Shown here in pieces: positions 1 through 5,686 of a DNA stretch of 6,208 nucleotides. The number at the start of each line of letters is the position of its first letter. Within the stretch, counting starts at the first letter, position 1. The stretch is from Rubrobacteraceae bacterium. Lineage in GTDB: Bacteria > Actinomycetota > Rubrobacteria > Rubrobacterales > Rubrobacteraceae. The position numbers and the translations under genes are program-made. The notes under the pieces are model-generated. The model worked only from the letters and a program-made list of their open reading frames with translations. It did no database searches and was not told the origin of the DNA. Location: contig JARDZQ010000200.1 in assembly GCA_029240775.1 (NCBI GenBank), positions 1-6,208 on the forward strand, written 5' to 3'.

Positions 1-390
1 ACGGCCGAAGGGATGGGGCCGTGCATGGCGGTGGGCGGCTCCACCAAAAAGGCGGTCTTTGAGGCCTACGTCGAAGAAGTCCTGGCGCCGAGCCTCTTGC
101 CCGGGCGTGTTGTGGTGATGGACAACCTCGGCGCGCACAAGGGCGAGCGGGTGAGGAAGCTCATTGAGGAGAGGGGCTGCCAGCTGTTGTTCCTGCCGCC
201 CTACTCGCCGGACTTCTCGCCCATCGAGGAGGCCTTCTCGAAGGTCAAGGCGCTCCTGAGGAAGGCCAAAGCCCGGACGCGCGGGGCGCTCTTGGAGGCC
301 ATCGGCCGGGCCTTGGAGGCGGTCAGCACGAAGGACGTGCGGGGCTGGTTCGGCCATTGCGGATACCTGCTCAGCACTCAACCTTCATGA
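1..390 (+). CDS. IS630-family transposase, C-terminal part (5' end outside window)
   Basis: This is the catalytic C-terminal part of a DDE transposase of the IS630/Tc1-mariner group, which cuts and joins the ends of its own insertion sequence at TA targets. The frame is open from base 1, so the ATG at 13 is internal and the N-terminal helix-turn-helix region and first catalytic Asp lie upstream. The second catalytic Asp is in VMDNLGAHK (codon 41, bases 121-123). The catalytic Glu is in YSPDFSPIEEAFSKVK (codon 76, bases 226-228). Thirty-four residues separate them, which is the DD34E spacing of IS630. The C-terminus, ending in a WFGHCGYL motif, looks complete, so the visible part is not degraded. 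Whether the whole element is intact cannot be seen. Family assignment is firm; the exact IS is not identified. Confidence 0.93.
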   Translation, partial: TAEGMGPCMAVGGSTKKAVFEAYVEEVLAPSLLPGRVVVMDNLGAHKGERVRKLIEERGCQLLFLPPYSPDFSPIEEAFSKVKALLRKAKARTRGALLEAIGRALEAVSTKDVRGWFGHCGYLLSTQPS

Positions 391-401
391 ACACCGCTGT
401 A
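381..401 (+). mobile_element. Probable right end of the IS630 element
   Basis: In IS630 elements the terminal inverted repeat sits directly after, or overlaps, the transposase stop, and insertion duplicates a TA dinucleotide. Here the stop is at 388-390 and a TA lies at 400-401. The stretch CATGAACACCGCTG before it resembles ends I associate with IS630-type elements. The left end is outside the window, so the inverted repeat cannot be matched and the boundary is inferred. Confidence 0.35.
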
Positions 402-433
402 GGGATCGAGAGAGGAGGTCAGGAGCCAACCCG

Positions 434-628
434 ATGAACGATAGGCGTTTGTACACCGCGGATGCGTTACCGGCGGACCTGACGAACCATCACCACCATC
501 TTCGGGCGGCGTCGGAGGAGGAAGCCGAACGGAGGATGAGCGAGCGCTACCCGGAGGCAGTCGCGGTCCTTGTAAGACTCGAGAGGTCGTGGCGGCAGGT
601 CTCCTCCGGTTCTGGACCGGTCTCGTAA
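434..628 (+). CDS. Possible small hypothetical protein (64 aa)
   Basis: I do not recognise this protein. The ATG at 434 is preceded by AGGAG at 421-425 with an 8-base spacer, and by a second strong match, AGGAGG, at 413-418; this is the main reason to take the frame seriously. The product is hydrophilic and charged, with a run of four His near residue 19, a Glu/Arg-rich stretch (EEEAERRMSERYPEAV) that could form a helix, and no membrane segment or known motif. It starts about 30 bases beyond the likely IS630 end, so it could be a gene whose promoter region was changed by the insertion, or the remnant of one. The antisense frame over the same bases is also open, as is common in GC-rich DNA, so chance is possible. 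Confidence 0.4.
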   Translation: MNDRRLYTADALPADLTNHHHHLRAASEEEAERRMSERYPEAVAVLVRLERSWRQVSSGSGPVS

Positions 629-1025
629 GGCGTTCCCTGCTGAGGCCGGGCGGAAAGTGACAAACATCTGAGATCACACCCTCGACGAGATCGGGCGAAC
701 AGGGCATACGTCAGGCTATGAGACCAGCTCCACTAATGAGTAGTCTCGATAGCCCTCCTGGTCGTCGGCCTCGTAGCCTTGCTCCCCGACGGTACCTCCG
801 CCTTTGTGAGGTGTTGCCTGGCAGCCGGCAAGAACGTACCGAACGCGCGCTAGGAACTGTTTGGAAAGTCCGAGTGAGCTTTACTCTGGGATTCCACGAG
901 TCGGCAAAACGAGGCGAGAAGCGCCCCAATCGCCGCTCTGCACTGCCCAGAGCACACGATCCACTCCAGCCATTTTAAAGACGGTCTCTCCACAAGGTCA
1001 GGTGAACAAGCATGTTCTGTGGCTC
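629..1025. other. Gap without a convincing gene; possible remnants and weak hairpins
   Basis: No frame here has both a good start with a ribosome binding site and a recognisable product. A short plus-strand frame at 740-853 reads as a hydrophobic segment (VVSIALLVVGLVALLPDG) and ends at a TAG; it has no start codon and follows a TGA, so it may be a gene remnant or chance. Directly after it, 853-869 (GGAACTGTTTGGAAAGT) looks like the kind of sequence found at ends of IS5-type elements, but no partner end is visible. Pairable arms occur at 790-795/836-841, 814-818/827-831 and 935-940/948-953. The last could act as a weak 3' hairpin for the minus-strand gene ending at 1026, though no T tract follows it. 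Confidence 0.5.
935..953 (-). terminator. Weak candidate 3' hairpin after the ltrA-like gene
   Basis: GCTCTG at 935-940 and CAGAGC at 948-953 are perfect inverted repeats around a 7-base loop. On the minus strand they lie about 70 bases after the stop of the ltrA-like gene. There is no T tract on either side, so a standard intrinsic terminator is not shown; it may be chance pairing. Confidence 0.2.
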
Positions 1026-2086
1026 CTATCGCGCACGGAGCTCGTGCCGGGATTCACGGTACCGCATAGTCTCGAAGGCGGCCAGCGCGCACAGTAGCAC
1101 CGCGAGAATGGCGAGGGTGACGAGGGAGGGGACCGACACCGCTACGGGGATGAGCGCGCAGCAGAGGATCGTCACCACCAACCTGGGAACGCTTACGCTG
1201 CCGACCTCGCGCAGCCTGAAGGCGTTGTGCCCGAGAAGGTAGAGGGCGACGCCGCCGCACAGCGCTACGGCCGGGATAGTCCCGAGCGGATCTCCGACGT
1301 GAGCCAGTGTCTTCTTGATGCCCAGAGCAACCAGGACAATGCCGGCCACTATCGGCAGGTGCAGGTAACTGTAGGCGTCTCGCGCCAGCCTCGCTCGTGC
1401 CTCCCCCTTCGCTGCGGAGAGCCTCCGCCCGGCGACCAGCATGACGAGGTCGAAGTAAGCCCACCACAGATCACTATGAGGCCATAGCGCTCCACGAAGT
1501 GCTCCGCATGGACCTGGAAGCCCGACACGCCGCGGACTAACGACACGCTCAGGTCGATCGCGAGGGCTGCCACCCAGAGCGCGGCCTGGGCGAAGCCGTC
1601 CACGAACCCGGCCGGGATGAGAAGCATCGGGGCAACCAGAAAGCCCGGCGTGAGCCGGACGAAGGCCTGGTGTGTCTCCGGCGTGTTACCGGTGGCGAGC
1701 ACGAACAGGACCACGTGCAAGAGCCGCACGACGAAGTAGGCCAAGCCGAACAACACCCCGTACTCACCGAAGGCGTCGGGGACGGCGAGCGAGGCCACGA
1801 GCATGGCTGCCATCGCGGTAAGGATGACCAACCGCGCGGGGATCACCTCCTCTGCCGGCACGGCGTTGGTGAGCCACGAGTATCCACCCCACGCCCACCA
1901 CAACACCACCAGCAGCGCACCACCCTGCAGCATCCCTGCCCACGTGAGGTGGTCGGCGAGAAACCCGGTAACCTGGGTGAGGGCGAAGACGAAGACCAGG
2001 TCGAAGAAGAGCTCGAGAGGAGTGACGCGCCGCTCGGCGAGATCCCCGTCCTCCGTCGCCGCACGCATCGCGTCTACCGTGCTCAT
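1026..2086 (-). pseudogene. LtrA-type (low temperature requirement A) membrane protein, broken by internal deletion and frameshift
   Basis: Members of this family are polytopic inner-membrane proteins; in Listeria the founding member is needed for growth in the cold, but the molecular function is not established. The start at 2086 is supported by AGGAGG at 2099-2094 with a 7-base spacer, rather than the in-frame ATG at 2131. Residues 19-40 carry the family's N-terminal signature (RRVTPLELFFDLVFVFALTQ). Hydrophobic segments follow at about 26-45, 52-72, 84-104, 108-131, 146-163 and 167-184, then HFVERYGLIVI at 196-206. There the frame breaks near 1469-1471. The gene continues in another frame from LWWAYFDLVMLVAGRRL to the stop at 1026, with four more hydrophobic segments. 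Intact relatives have roughly 30 more residues, including a LGES-type motif, between these two blocks, so DNA was lost here. The total, about 353 residues, is shorter than is usual for the family. No slippery sequence is present, so programmed frameshifting is unlikely. Confidence 0.85.
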
Positions 2087-2402
2087 CCGATACCCTCCTG
2101 CTCTGTCCTCTGCCTCCGTGCCGGTGCGCATATTGTGGCAGCGGCGACGAGGTTCTTATACCGCCCGAACGGCTAGTTTGTGCAGAACTGGCCGGGCGTT
2201 CTGGCGAGCGGGCAGCCACAGGCTTCGCACAGTACGCTTCAACTTTCACGATCTCCCCTGAGCTGCAGCCCACCAGCGCCTAGCCGTCAGACGAGCTTCG
2301 CCTCGTTCTGCGGCGCCTCGCCCGGCGTAGCGTAAGCCGCAAGAACGCGTCGGATTCCTGTCCCTGCCAGATGCTGAAGCGCTGAAAGCCGCCTGGCACA
2401 GC
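2087..2402. other. Intergenic region upstream of the ltrA-like gene
   Basis: No gene is seen in these 316 bases. On the minus strand a TATAAG hexamer at 2160-2155 could be a -10 element for the ltrA-like gene, about 70 bases before its start, but no convincing -35 hexamer lies at the right distance. CAGAAC (2183-2188) and GTTCTG (2198-2203) form a 6-base inverted repeat just upstream of it, of the size of a small operator or weak hairpin. A longer hairpin lies at 2288-2310. The ribosome binding site of the ltrA-like gene is at 2099-2094. Confidence 0.45.
2288..2310 (-). terminator. Candidate hairpin downstream of the cyclophilin gene
   Basis: CAGACGAG (2288-2295) pairs with CTCGTTCTG (2302-2310) with one bulged base, around the loop CTTCGC. 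It lies about 90 bases after the cyclophilin stop on the minus strand and before the possible ltrA promoter, where a transcription end would be expected. There is no T tract, so intrinsic termination is uncertain. Confidence 0.3.
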
Positions 2403-2921
2403 CTAGCGCGGGGTCTCCTCTATCTCGACGCGCTCGATTCTGTCCCCCGGCTCGCGGTCGCTCTGCGGGTCGCGCTCGCGGATGGAGTTGACGACCTCCA
2501 TGCCCTCGACGACCTCTCCGAAGACGGCGTGCCTATCGTCGAGCCACGGCGTGGCCACGTGCGTGATAAAGAACTGCGAGCCGCCGGTGTTCGGGCCGCG
2601 GTTGGCCATCGAGAGCACGCCTGGCCTGTCGTGCCGCAGGTCCGGGTGGAACTCGTCGCGGATGCTGTAGCCCGGCCCGCCGGCACCCGTCCCGGTGGGG
2701 TCCCCGCCCTGCGCCATAAAGCCCTCTATCACGCGGTGGAAAGTCGTCCTGTCGAAGTACCCCTCGCGCGCCAGGAAGACAAAGTTGTTCACGGTCTGTG
2801 GCGCCTCTTCGGCGAAGAGCTTGATCCTGACGGTGCCCTTCTCGGTGACGAGGTTCGCGTGGTAGTCGTGGTCGGGCTTGAGCGCCATCTCCGGCGGCCG
2901 GTCGTATGCTCTCTCGGTCAT
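2403..2921 (-). CDS. Cyclophilin-type peptidyl-prolyl cis-trans isomerase
   Basis: This enzyme catalyses cis-trans isomerisation of X-Pro bonds and so assists protein folding. The 172 residues have no signal peptide or membrane segment, which points to the cytoplasm. One cyclophilin domain fills about residues 20-170. The active-site residues align with human CypA: Arg63, Phe68, Met69 and Gln71 in [14 protein letters not shown], Gln116 and Phe118 in GGSQFFIT, and Trp126, Leu127 and His131 in [14 protein letters not shown] Trp at position 126, as in eukaryotic cyclophilins, suggests cyclosporin binding is possible. The start at 2921 has GGAGG at 2931-2927 with a 5-base spacer; an internal Met12 is a less likely start. 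The gene begins 31 bases after the broken GNAT gene and probably belongs to the same transcription unit. It is complete and looks functional. The family is PpiA/PpiB-like; I do not assign a symbol. Confidence 0.95.
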   Translation of the reverse strand: MTERAYDRPPEMALKPDHDYHANLVTEKGTVRIKLFAEEAPQTVNNFVFLAREGYFDRTTFHRVIEGFMAQGGDPTGTGAGGPGYSIRDEFHPDLRHDRPGVLSMANRGPNTGGSQFFITHVATPWLDDRHAVFGEVVEGMEVVNSIRERDPQSDREPGDRIERVEIEETPR

Positions 2922-2952
2922 CGATACCTCCCGGATCGTCTGTTGGTTTCTC

Positions 2953-3710
2953 TCATGCTAGCTTATCCGATGGTCGCCACTCGTAGAGGCCGATCCGGCA
3001 GTACTCCTCGAACCCGAGCCGGCGGTAGACCGGGTAGCCCATCTGCCGCGCTTCCCGCAGCGGCGCCAGGGTGGTTGCCACACCTATGCCTCTCCGTCTG
3101 GCCTCTTCGATGGTGGAGACGAAGTAGATGCCGGCGACGCCCGCACCGAGGAACAGGGTGGAGGTCGCGACCGGTTCCCCGCCGTGGCGCCCCAGATAAT
3201 GGCGCCACGGCACATCGTCTCCGAGCCCCATCCTGCGGTACAGCTCCGCGACCCACACCGCTTCCCGCGGTCCTTCACCGAAACCCTGGCCGAGCGCGTC
3301 CTCCCACGCCGACAGACCCTCCTCGTCCGTTACCCGCTCTATCTCGAAGTCCTCGGGAGCCGGAACGCCACCGGGCAGCACGGACAGCTCGCCATCCCGA
3401 CGTCGTCGTCTCCGTAGGTGAAACCGTGTGCCAGCAGGCGTCCGGCGATATCTGCGGGACGCATCGATGGGCCTACGTGCCAGGAACCCGGCGCGCCGTG
3501 CGCCCGGAAAACGTCCATCGACTCCGCGATGACGCCGTCGGCCTCCTGGGGCGAGAGGTCGGCGCGCACGGCGCAGTTGTGGTAGTCGATGGGGATCTCC
3601 CCGATCACCCACCGGACCCTACCGTCGTCGCTCTCCTGTGCCCCCGCCGCGCGCCCGAGCGCGACGAGGAACTCCTCGCCGTTCTCCTCGATAGCCCGGA
3701 CTGGGTCCAT
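2953..3710 (-). pseudogene. GNAT-family N-acetyltransferase, frameshifted and internally deleted
   Basis: Intact relatives transfer an acetyl group from acetyl-CoA to an amine; the substrate cannot be told. The gene starts at ATG 3710, 5 bases after the M42 stop, with only a weak AGGGG before it, so translation was probably coupled. The first 107 codons read a typical N-terminal half (MDPVRAIEENGEEFL to FTYGDDDVGMA). Near base 3390 the frame breaks: one added base would join GMA to ELSVLPGGVPAPEDFEIERV in the other frame, which continues to the stop at 2953. The second half has the acetyl-CoA-binding R-x-x-G-x-G/A motif (RRRGIGVATTLAPLREAR) and the family C-terminus (PVYRRLGFEEYCRIGLYEW). Between REARQ and MGYPVYRRLGF, relatives carry about a dozen more residues including a VGVLQ-S/A-SE-type strand; these are absent here. 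Both lesions should inactivate it. A sequencing error could explain the one-base shift but not the missing block. Confidence 0.85.
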
Positions 3711-3715
3711 AGCCC

Positions 3716-4765
3716 CTAGAGCGCGTAGTCGCCGGTGTGAGCCTCTTCCAGGTAGCGGGCGAGGAGTTCTATGGCGGCCTGCACGTCGCTCTCGCTCACC
3801 ATCTCGTTCGGGGTGTGGACGTAGCGGCAGGGGATGGAGAGCGTTATAGCGGGTATGCCCCCGTGCAGGCGCTGGACGCCTCCGGCATCCGTGCCGCCGG
3901 AGGGCAGAATCTCGGTCTGGTGCGGGATGCCCTCGCGCTCGGCTATCGTCCGGAAGTGCTCGACGAGTCTGGGGTGGGAGATCGAGTACGAGTCCATGAG
4001 CTTGATCGCGACCCCCTTGCCGAGCTCGGAGATCCTGCCTTCCTCCTCCGTGCCGGGCACGTCCATCGCGAGCGTCACGTCGAGCGCGACCACGACGGTC
4101 GGGGCAAGAGCAGAACCGCTCGCCTCTGCGCCCCTGAGACCCACCTCCTCCTGCGAGGTCGCGACGGCGTGTATGGTCGCCTCGTGCCCGCGCAGCGCCC
4201 TCAGCGCCTCGAGCATGACGAAGACGCCGACGCGGTCGTCCATCGCTTTGCCGAGGTAGTTGGCGCCGACCTTCTCGAGCGTGCGGTCCATCGTCGCGTA
4301 GTCGCCGACGCGCACGGTCTCCTTGACTTCGTCTGCGGGCATGCCGAGGTCCACGTAGAACTCCTCGGCCTTGGGCACCTTGCGTTCGCCGTCCTGTTGC
4401 AGGTGCGGCGGCTTGCGCACGGGCTGCAGGGCGCCGCGCAGCGAGGCGCCGCTCGCGGTGGTGACGATCACGCGCTGGGAGACCATGTTCGCCGGGTCGT
4501 GGCCGCCAAGGGTCTGGAGCCGGATAAAGCCCTTCTCGTCAACGTGCCTGACGAGGAAGCCGATCTCGTCCATGTGCGCTGCGATCATCACGCGCGCGTC
4601 GTCCGAGCCTCGCTTCGTGCCGATGACGCTGCCTAAAGAGTCCGTGCGGACCTCGTCCGTCAGGTCATTGAGTTCCTCGCGGGCGATCTCGCGTTGTTTA
4701 TCTTCGCGTCCCGGCACGCCGGGGGTCTCGATAAGCCGCTTGAACAGTGCCTCGTTTAGCGCCAC
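3716..4765 (-). CDS. M42-family metallo-aminopeptidase (glutamyl aminopeptidase / TET-like)
   Basis: M42 enzymes are cytoplasmic two-metal aminopeptidases, often large tetrahedral assemblies, that trim peptides released by other proteases; some members were once labelled endoglucanases. At 349 residues it has the usual family length. The metal ligands and catalytic residues are all visible: His64 and Asp66 in AAHMDEIGF, the bridging Asp176 in GKAMDDRVG, Glu206 (base) and Glu207 (ligand) in TSQEEVGLRGA, Asp229 in VALDVTLAMD, and His317 in RYVHTPNEMV. The start is GTG at 4765, with GGAG at 4774-4771 upstream. The stop at 3716-3718 lies 5 bases before the GNAT start, and phosphatidylcholine synthase ends 68 bases upstream. 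Residue specificity (Glu/Asp, Leu or general) cannot be read from the sequence. The gene looks intact. Confidence 0.95.
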   Translation of the reverse strand: MALNEALFKRLIETPGVPGREDKQREIAREELNDLTDEVRTDSLGSVIGTKRGSDDARVMIAAHMDEIGFLVRHVDEKGFIRLQTLGGHDPANMVSQRVIVTTASGASLRGALQPVRKPPHLQQDGERKVPKAEEFYVDLGMPADEVKETVRVGDYATMDRTLEKVGANYLGKAMDDRVGVFVMLEALRALRGHEATIHAVATSQEEVGLRGAEASGSALAPTVVVALDVTLAMDVPGTEEEGRISELGKGVAIKLMDSYSISHPRLVEHFRTIAEREGIPHQTEILPSGGTDAGGVQRLHGGIPAITLSIPCRYVHTPNEMVSESDVQAAIELLARYLEEAHTGDYAL

Positions 4766-4817
4766 GTCCTCTCCCTCTCTGCGCGTCTACGCCGAGGAGA
4801 CTAGCAACCGCGCGGTG

Positions 4818-4834
4818 GCGGGTCAAAGACCCGC
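4818..4834 (-). terminator. Hairpin at the phosphatidylcholine synthase stop codon
   Basis: GCGGGTC (4818-4824) and GACCCGC (4828-4834) form a perfect 7-base stem with a 3-base loop. On the minus strand the stem begins inside the pcs stop codon (4836-4834) and lies about 50 bases before the M42 start. No T tract follows. It could be a weak terminator or attenuator, or a structure that stabilises the upstream mRNA within an operon. Confidence 0.4.
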
Positions 4835-5601
4835 TACTCGGTCGCCTCCCTCTCCCTGTGCGCCTCGAGCATCTTGGCCGAGAGGTAGAGGCTCAGGCCG
4901 AAGTAGTAGCAGAGGTAGAGGATGGAGAAACCAAGGATCAGGGGATCGGGTTCGGGCATCTCCAGCAGGATGACTGCGTAGCTTACGATCCAGAGCGCGG
5001 TGAGCGTGAGCGAGAGCCTGCGGAAGGCTATGGTGCGCGTCGGGTAGACGTAGCGGATGGGGACGAAGACGAGCAGCGAGCAGACGACGAGCACCGCGGC
5101 TAGAGTCCCCGGCCCCGGCTCGAAGACGATGGCGTAGAAGGCGACTACGTTGAAGTAGCTTGGGAAGCCCAGGAAGAAGTGGTCGTCGGTCTTGGCGTCC
5201 ACGCGGCAGAACTGGTAGCTCGAGGCCAAAAGCGGCAGCGCGGCGAAGACCACCCCGGCGTTTCCCTCGGGCAAATAGCCCCCGCTCCACAAGAGGACCA
5301 TCGGGGCGAAGACGTAGGTCATGTAGTCCACGATGTTGTCCAGCATCGCCCCGTCGAAGAAGGGGAGCGCCTCGCTCACCCGCAGGCGGCGTGCCAGGAG
5401 ACCGTCGGTGCTGTCGATGAGGAGCGCCGCGAGCATCAGCCAAAGCGCCTTCACCGCCTCCCCCTGGAAGGCTGCGATCAGGATCAGGAGCGCCAGCACC
5501 GCCCCGCTCGCCGTGTAGAGGTGAACGGCTACGGCCTTGGTTCTGAACCAGGGGGGATCCACGTTCTCCAAACCCGTCTCTTCGACGCCGATCTCTTCCA
5601 T
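4834..5601 (-). CDS. pcs: Phosphatidylcholine synthase (CDP-alcohol phosphatidyltransferase family)
   Basis: Pcs condenses CDP-diacylglycerol with choline to give phosphatidylcholine and CMP in the inner membrane. Residues 63-92 carry the CDP-alcohol phosphotransferase motif: Asp63, Asp66, Gly67, Ala70, Arg71, Gly84, Asp88 and Asp92. Twelve residues separate AR from the second Gly, instead of the common eight; this longer spacing is known for bacterial phosphatidylcholine synthases and separates them from phosphatidylglycerophosphate and phosphatidylserine synthases. Similarity to rhizobial Pcs as I recall it is clear in AVHLYTASG (residues 25-33), in LDNIVDYMTYV (87-97) and in the KTDDHFFLGFP segment. 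There are about eight hydrophobic segments. The ATG at 5601 gives 255 residues, close to the roughly 240 of known Pcs; an upstream in-frame TTG at 5694 would overlap the preceding gene and is unlikely. The ribosome binding site is only moderate (GAGG with a short spacer). Choline would have to be imported or made elsewhere. Confidence 0.88.
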   Translation of the reverse strand: MEEIGVEETGLENVDPPWFRTKAVAVHLYTASGAVLALLILIAAFQGEAVKALWLMLAALLIDSTDGLLARRLRVSEALPFFDGAMLDNIVDYMTYVFAPMVLLWSGGYLPEGNAGVVFAALPLLASSYQFCRVDAKTDDHFFLGFPSYFNVVAFYAIVFEPGPGTLAAVLVVCSLLVFVPIRYVYPTRTIAFRRLSLTLTALWIVSYAVILLEMPEPDPLILGFSILYLCYYFGLSLYLSAKMLEAHREREATE

Positions 5602-5686
5602 CCTGCCTCGCTGACCGTCCTCTCCGTTCCACCTCCATGATACCAGCACGAGGGCTCCCGATATGTGTCCCAACGCCCGCGGGGGC

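Noticed and set aside
718..978. An 86-codon plus-strand frame
   Set aside because: It lacks a ribosome binding site and any recognisable motif, and its Arg- and Pro-rich composition is typical of non-coding GC-rich DNA.
1026..2086. Programmed frameshifting as the reason for the two ltrA frames
   Set aside because: There is no slippery heptamer at the junction, and family residues are missing there, which points to a deletion.
2087..2131. Upstream ATG start for the ltrA-like gene at 2131
   Set aside because: The AGGAGG at 2099-2094 sits 7 bases before the ATG at 2086, and the extra residues are not family-like.
2529..3719. A 396-codon plus-strand open frame
   Set aside because: It runs antisense to the cyclophilin and GNAT genes, whose active-site motifs are clear. 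Its product is low-complexity and rich in Arg and Pro, as expected for a shadow frame in GC-rich DNA.
3737..4636. A 299-codon plus-strand open frame
   Set aside because: It is antisense to the M42 peptidase, which has every metal ligand. The translated product matches no family and its openness follows from codon bias on the other strand.
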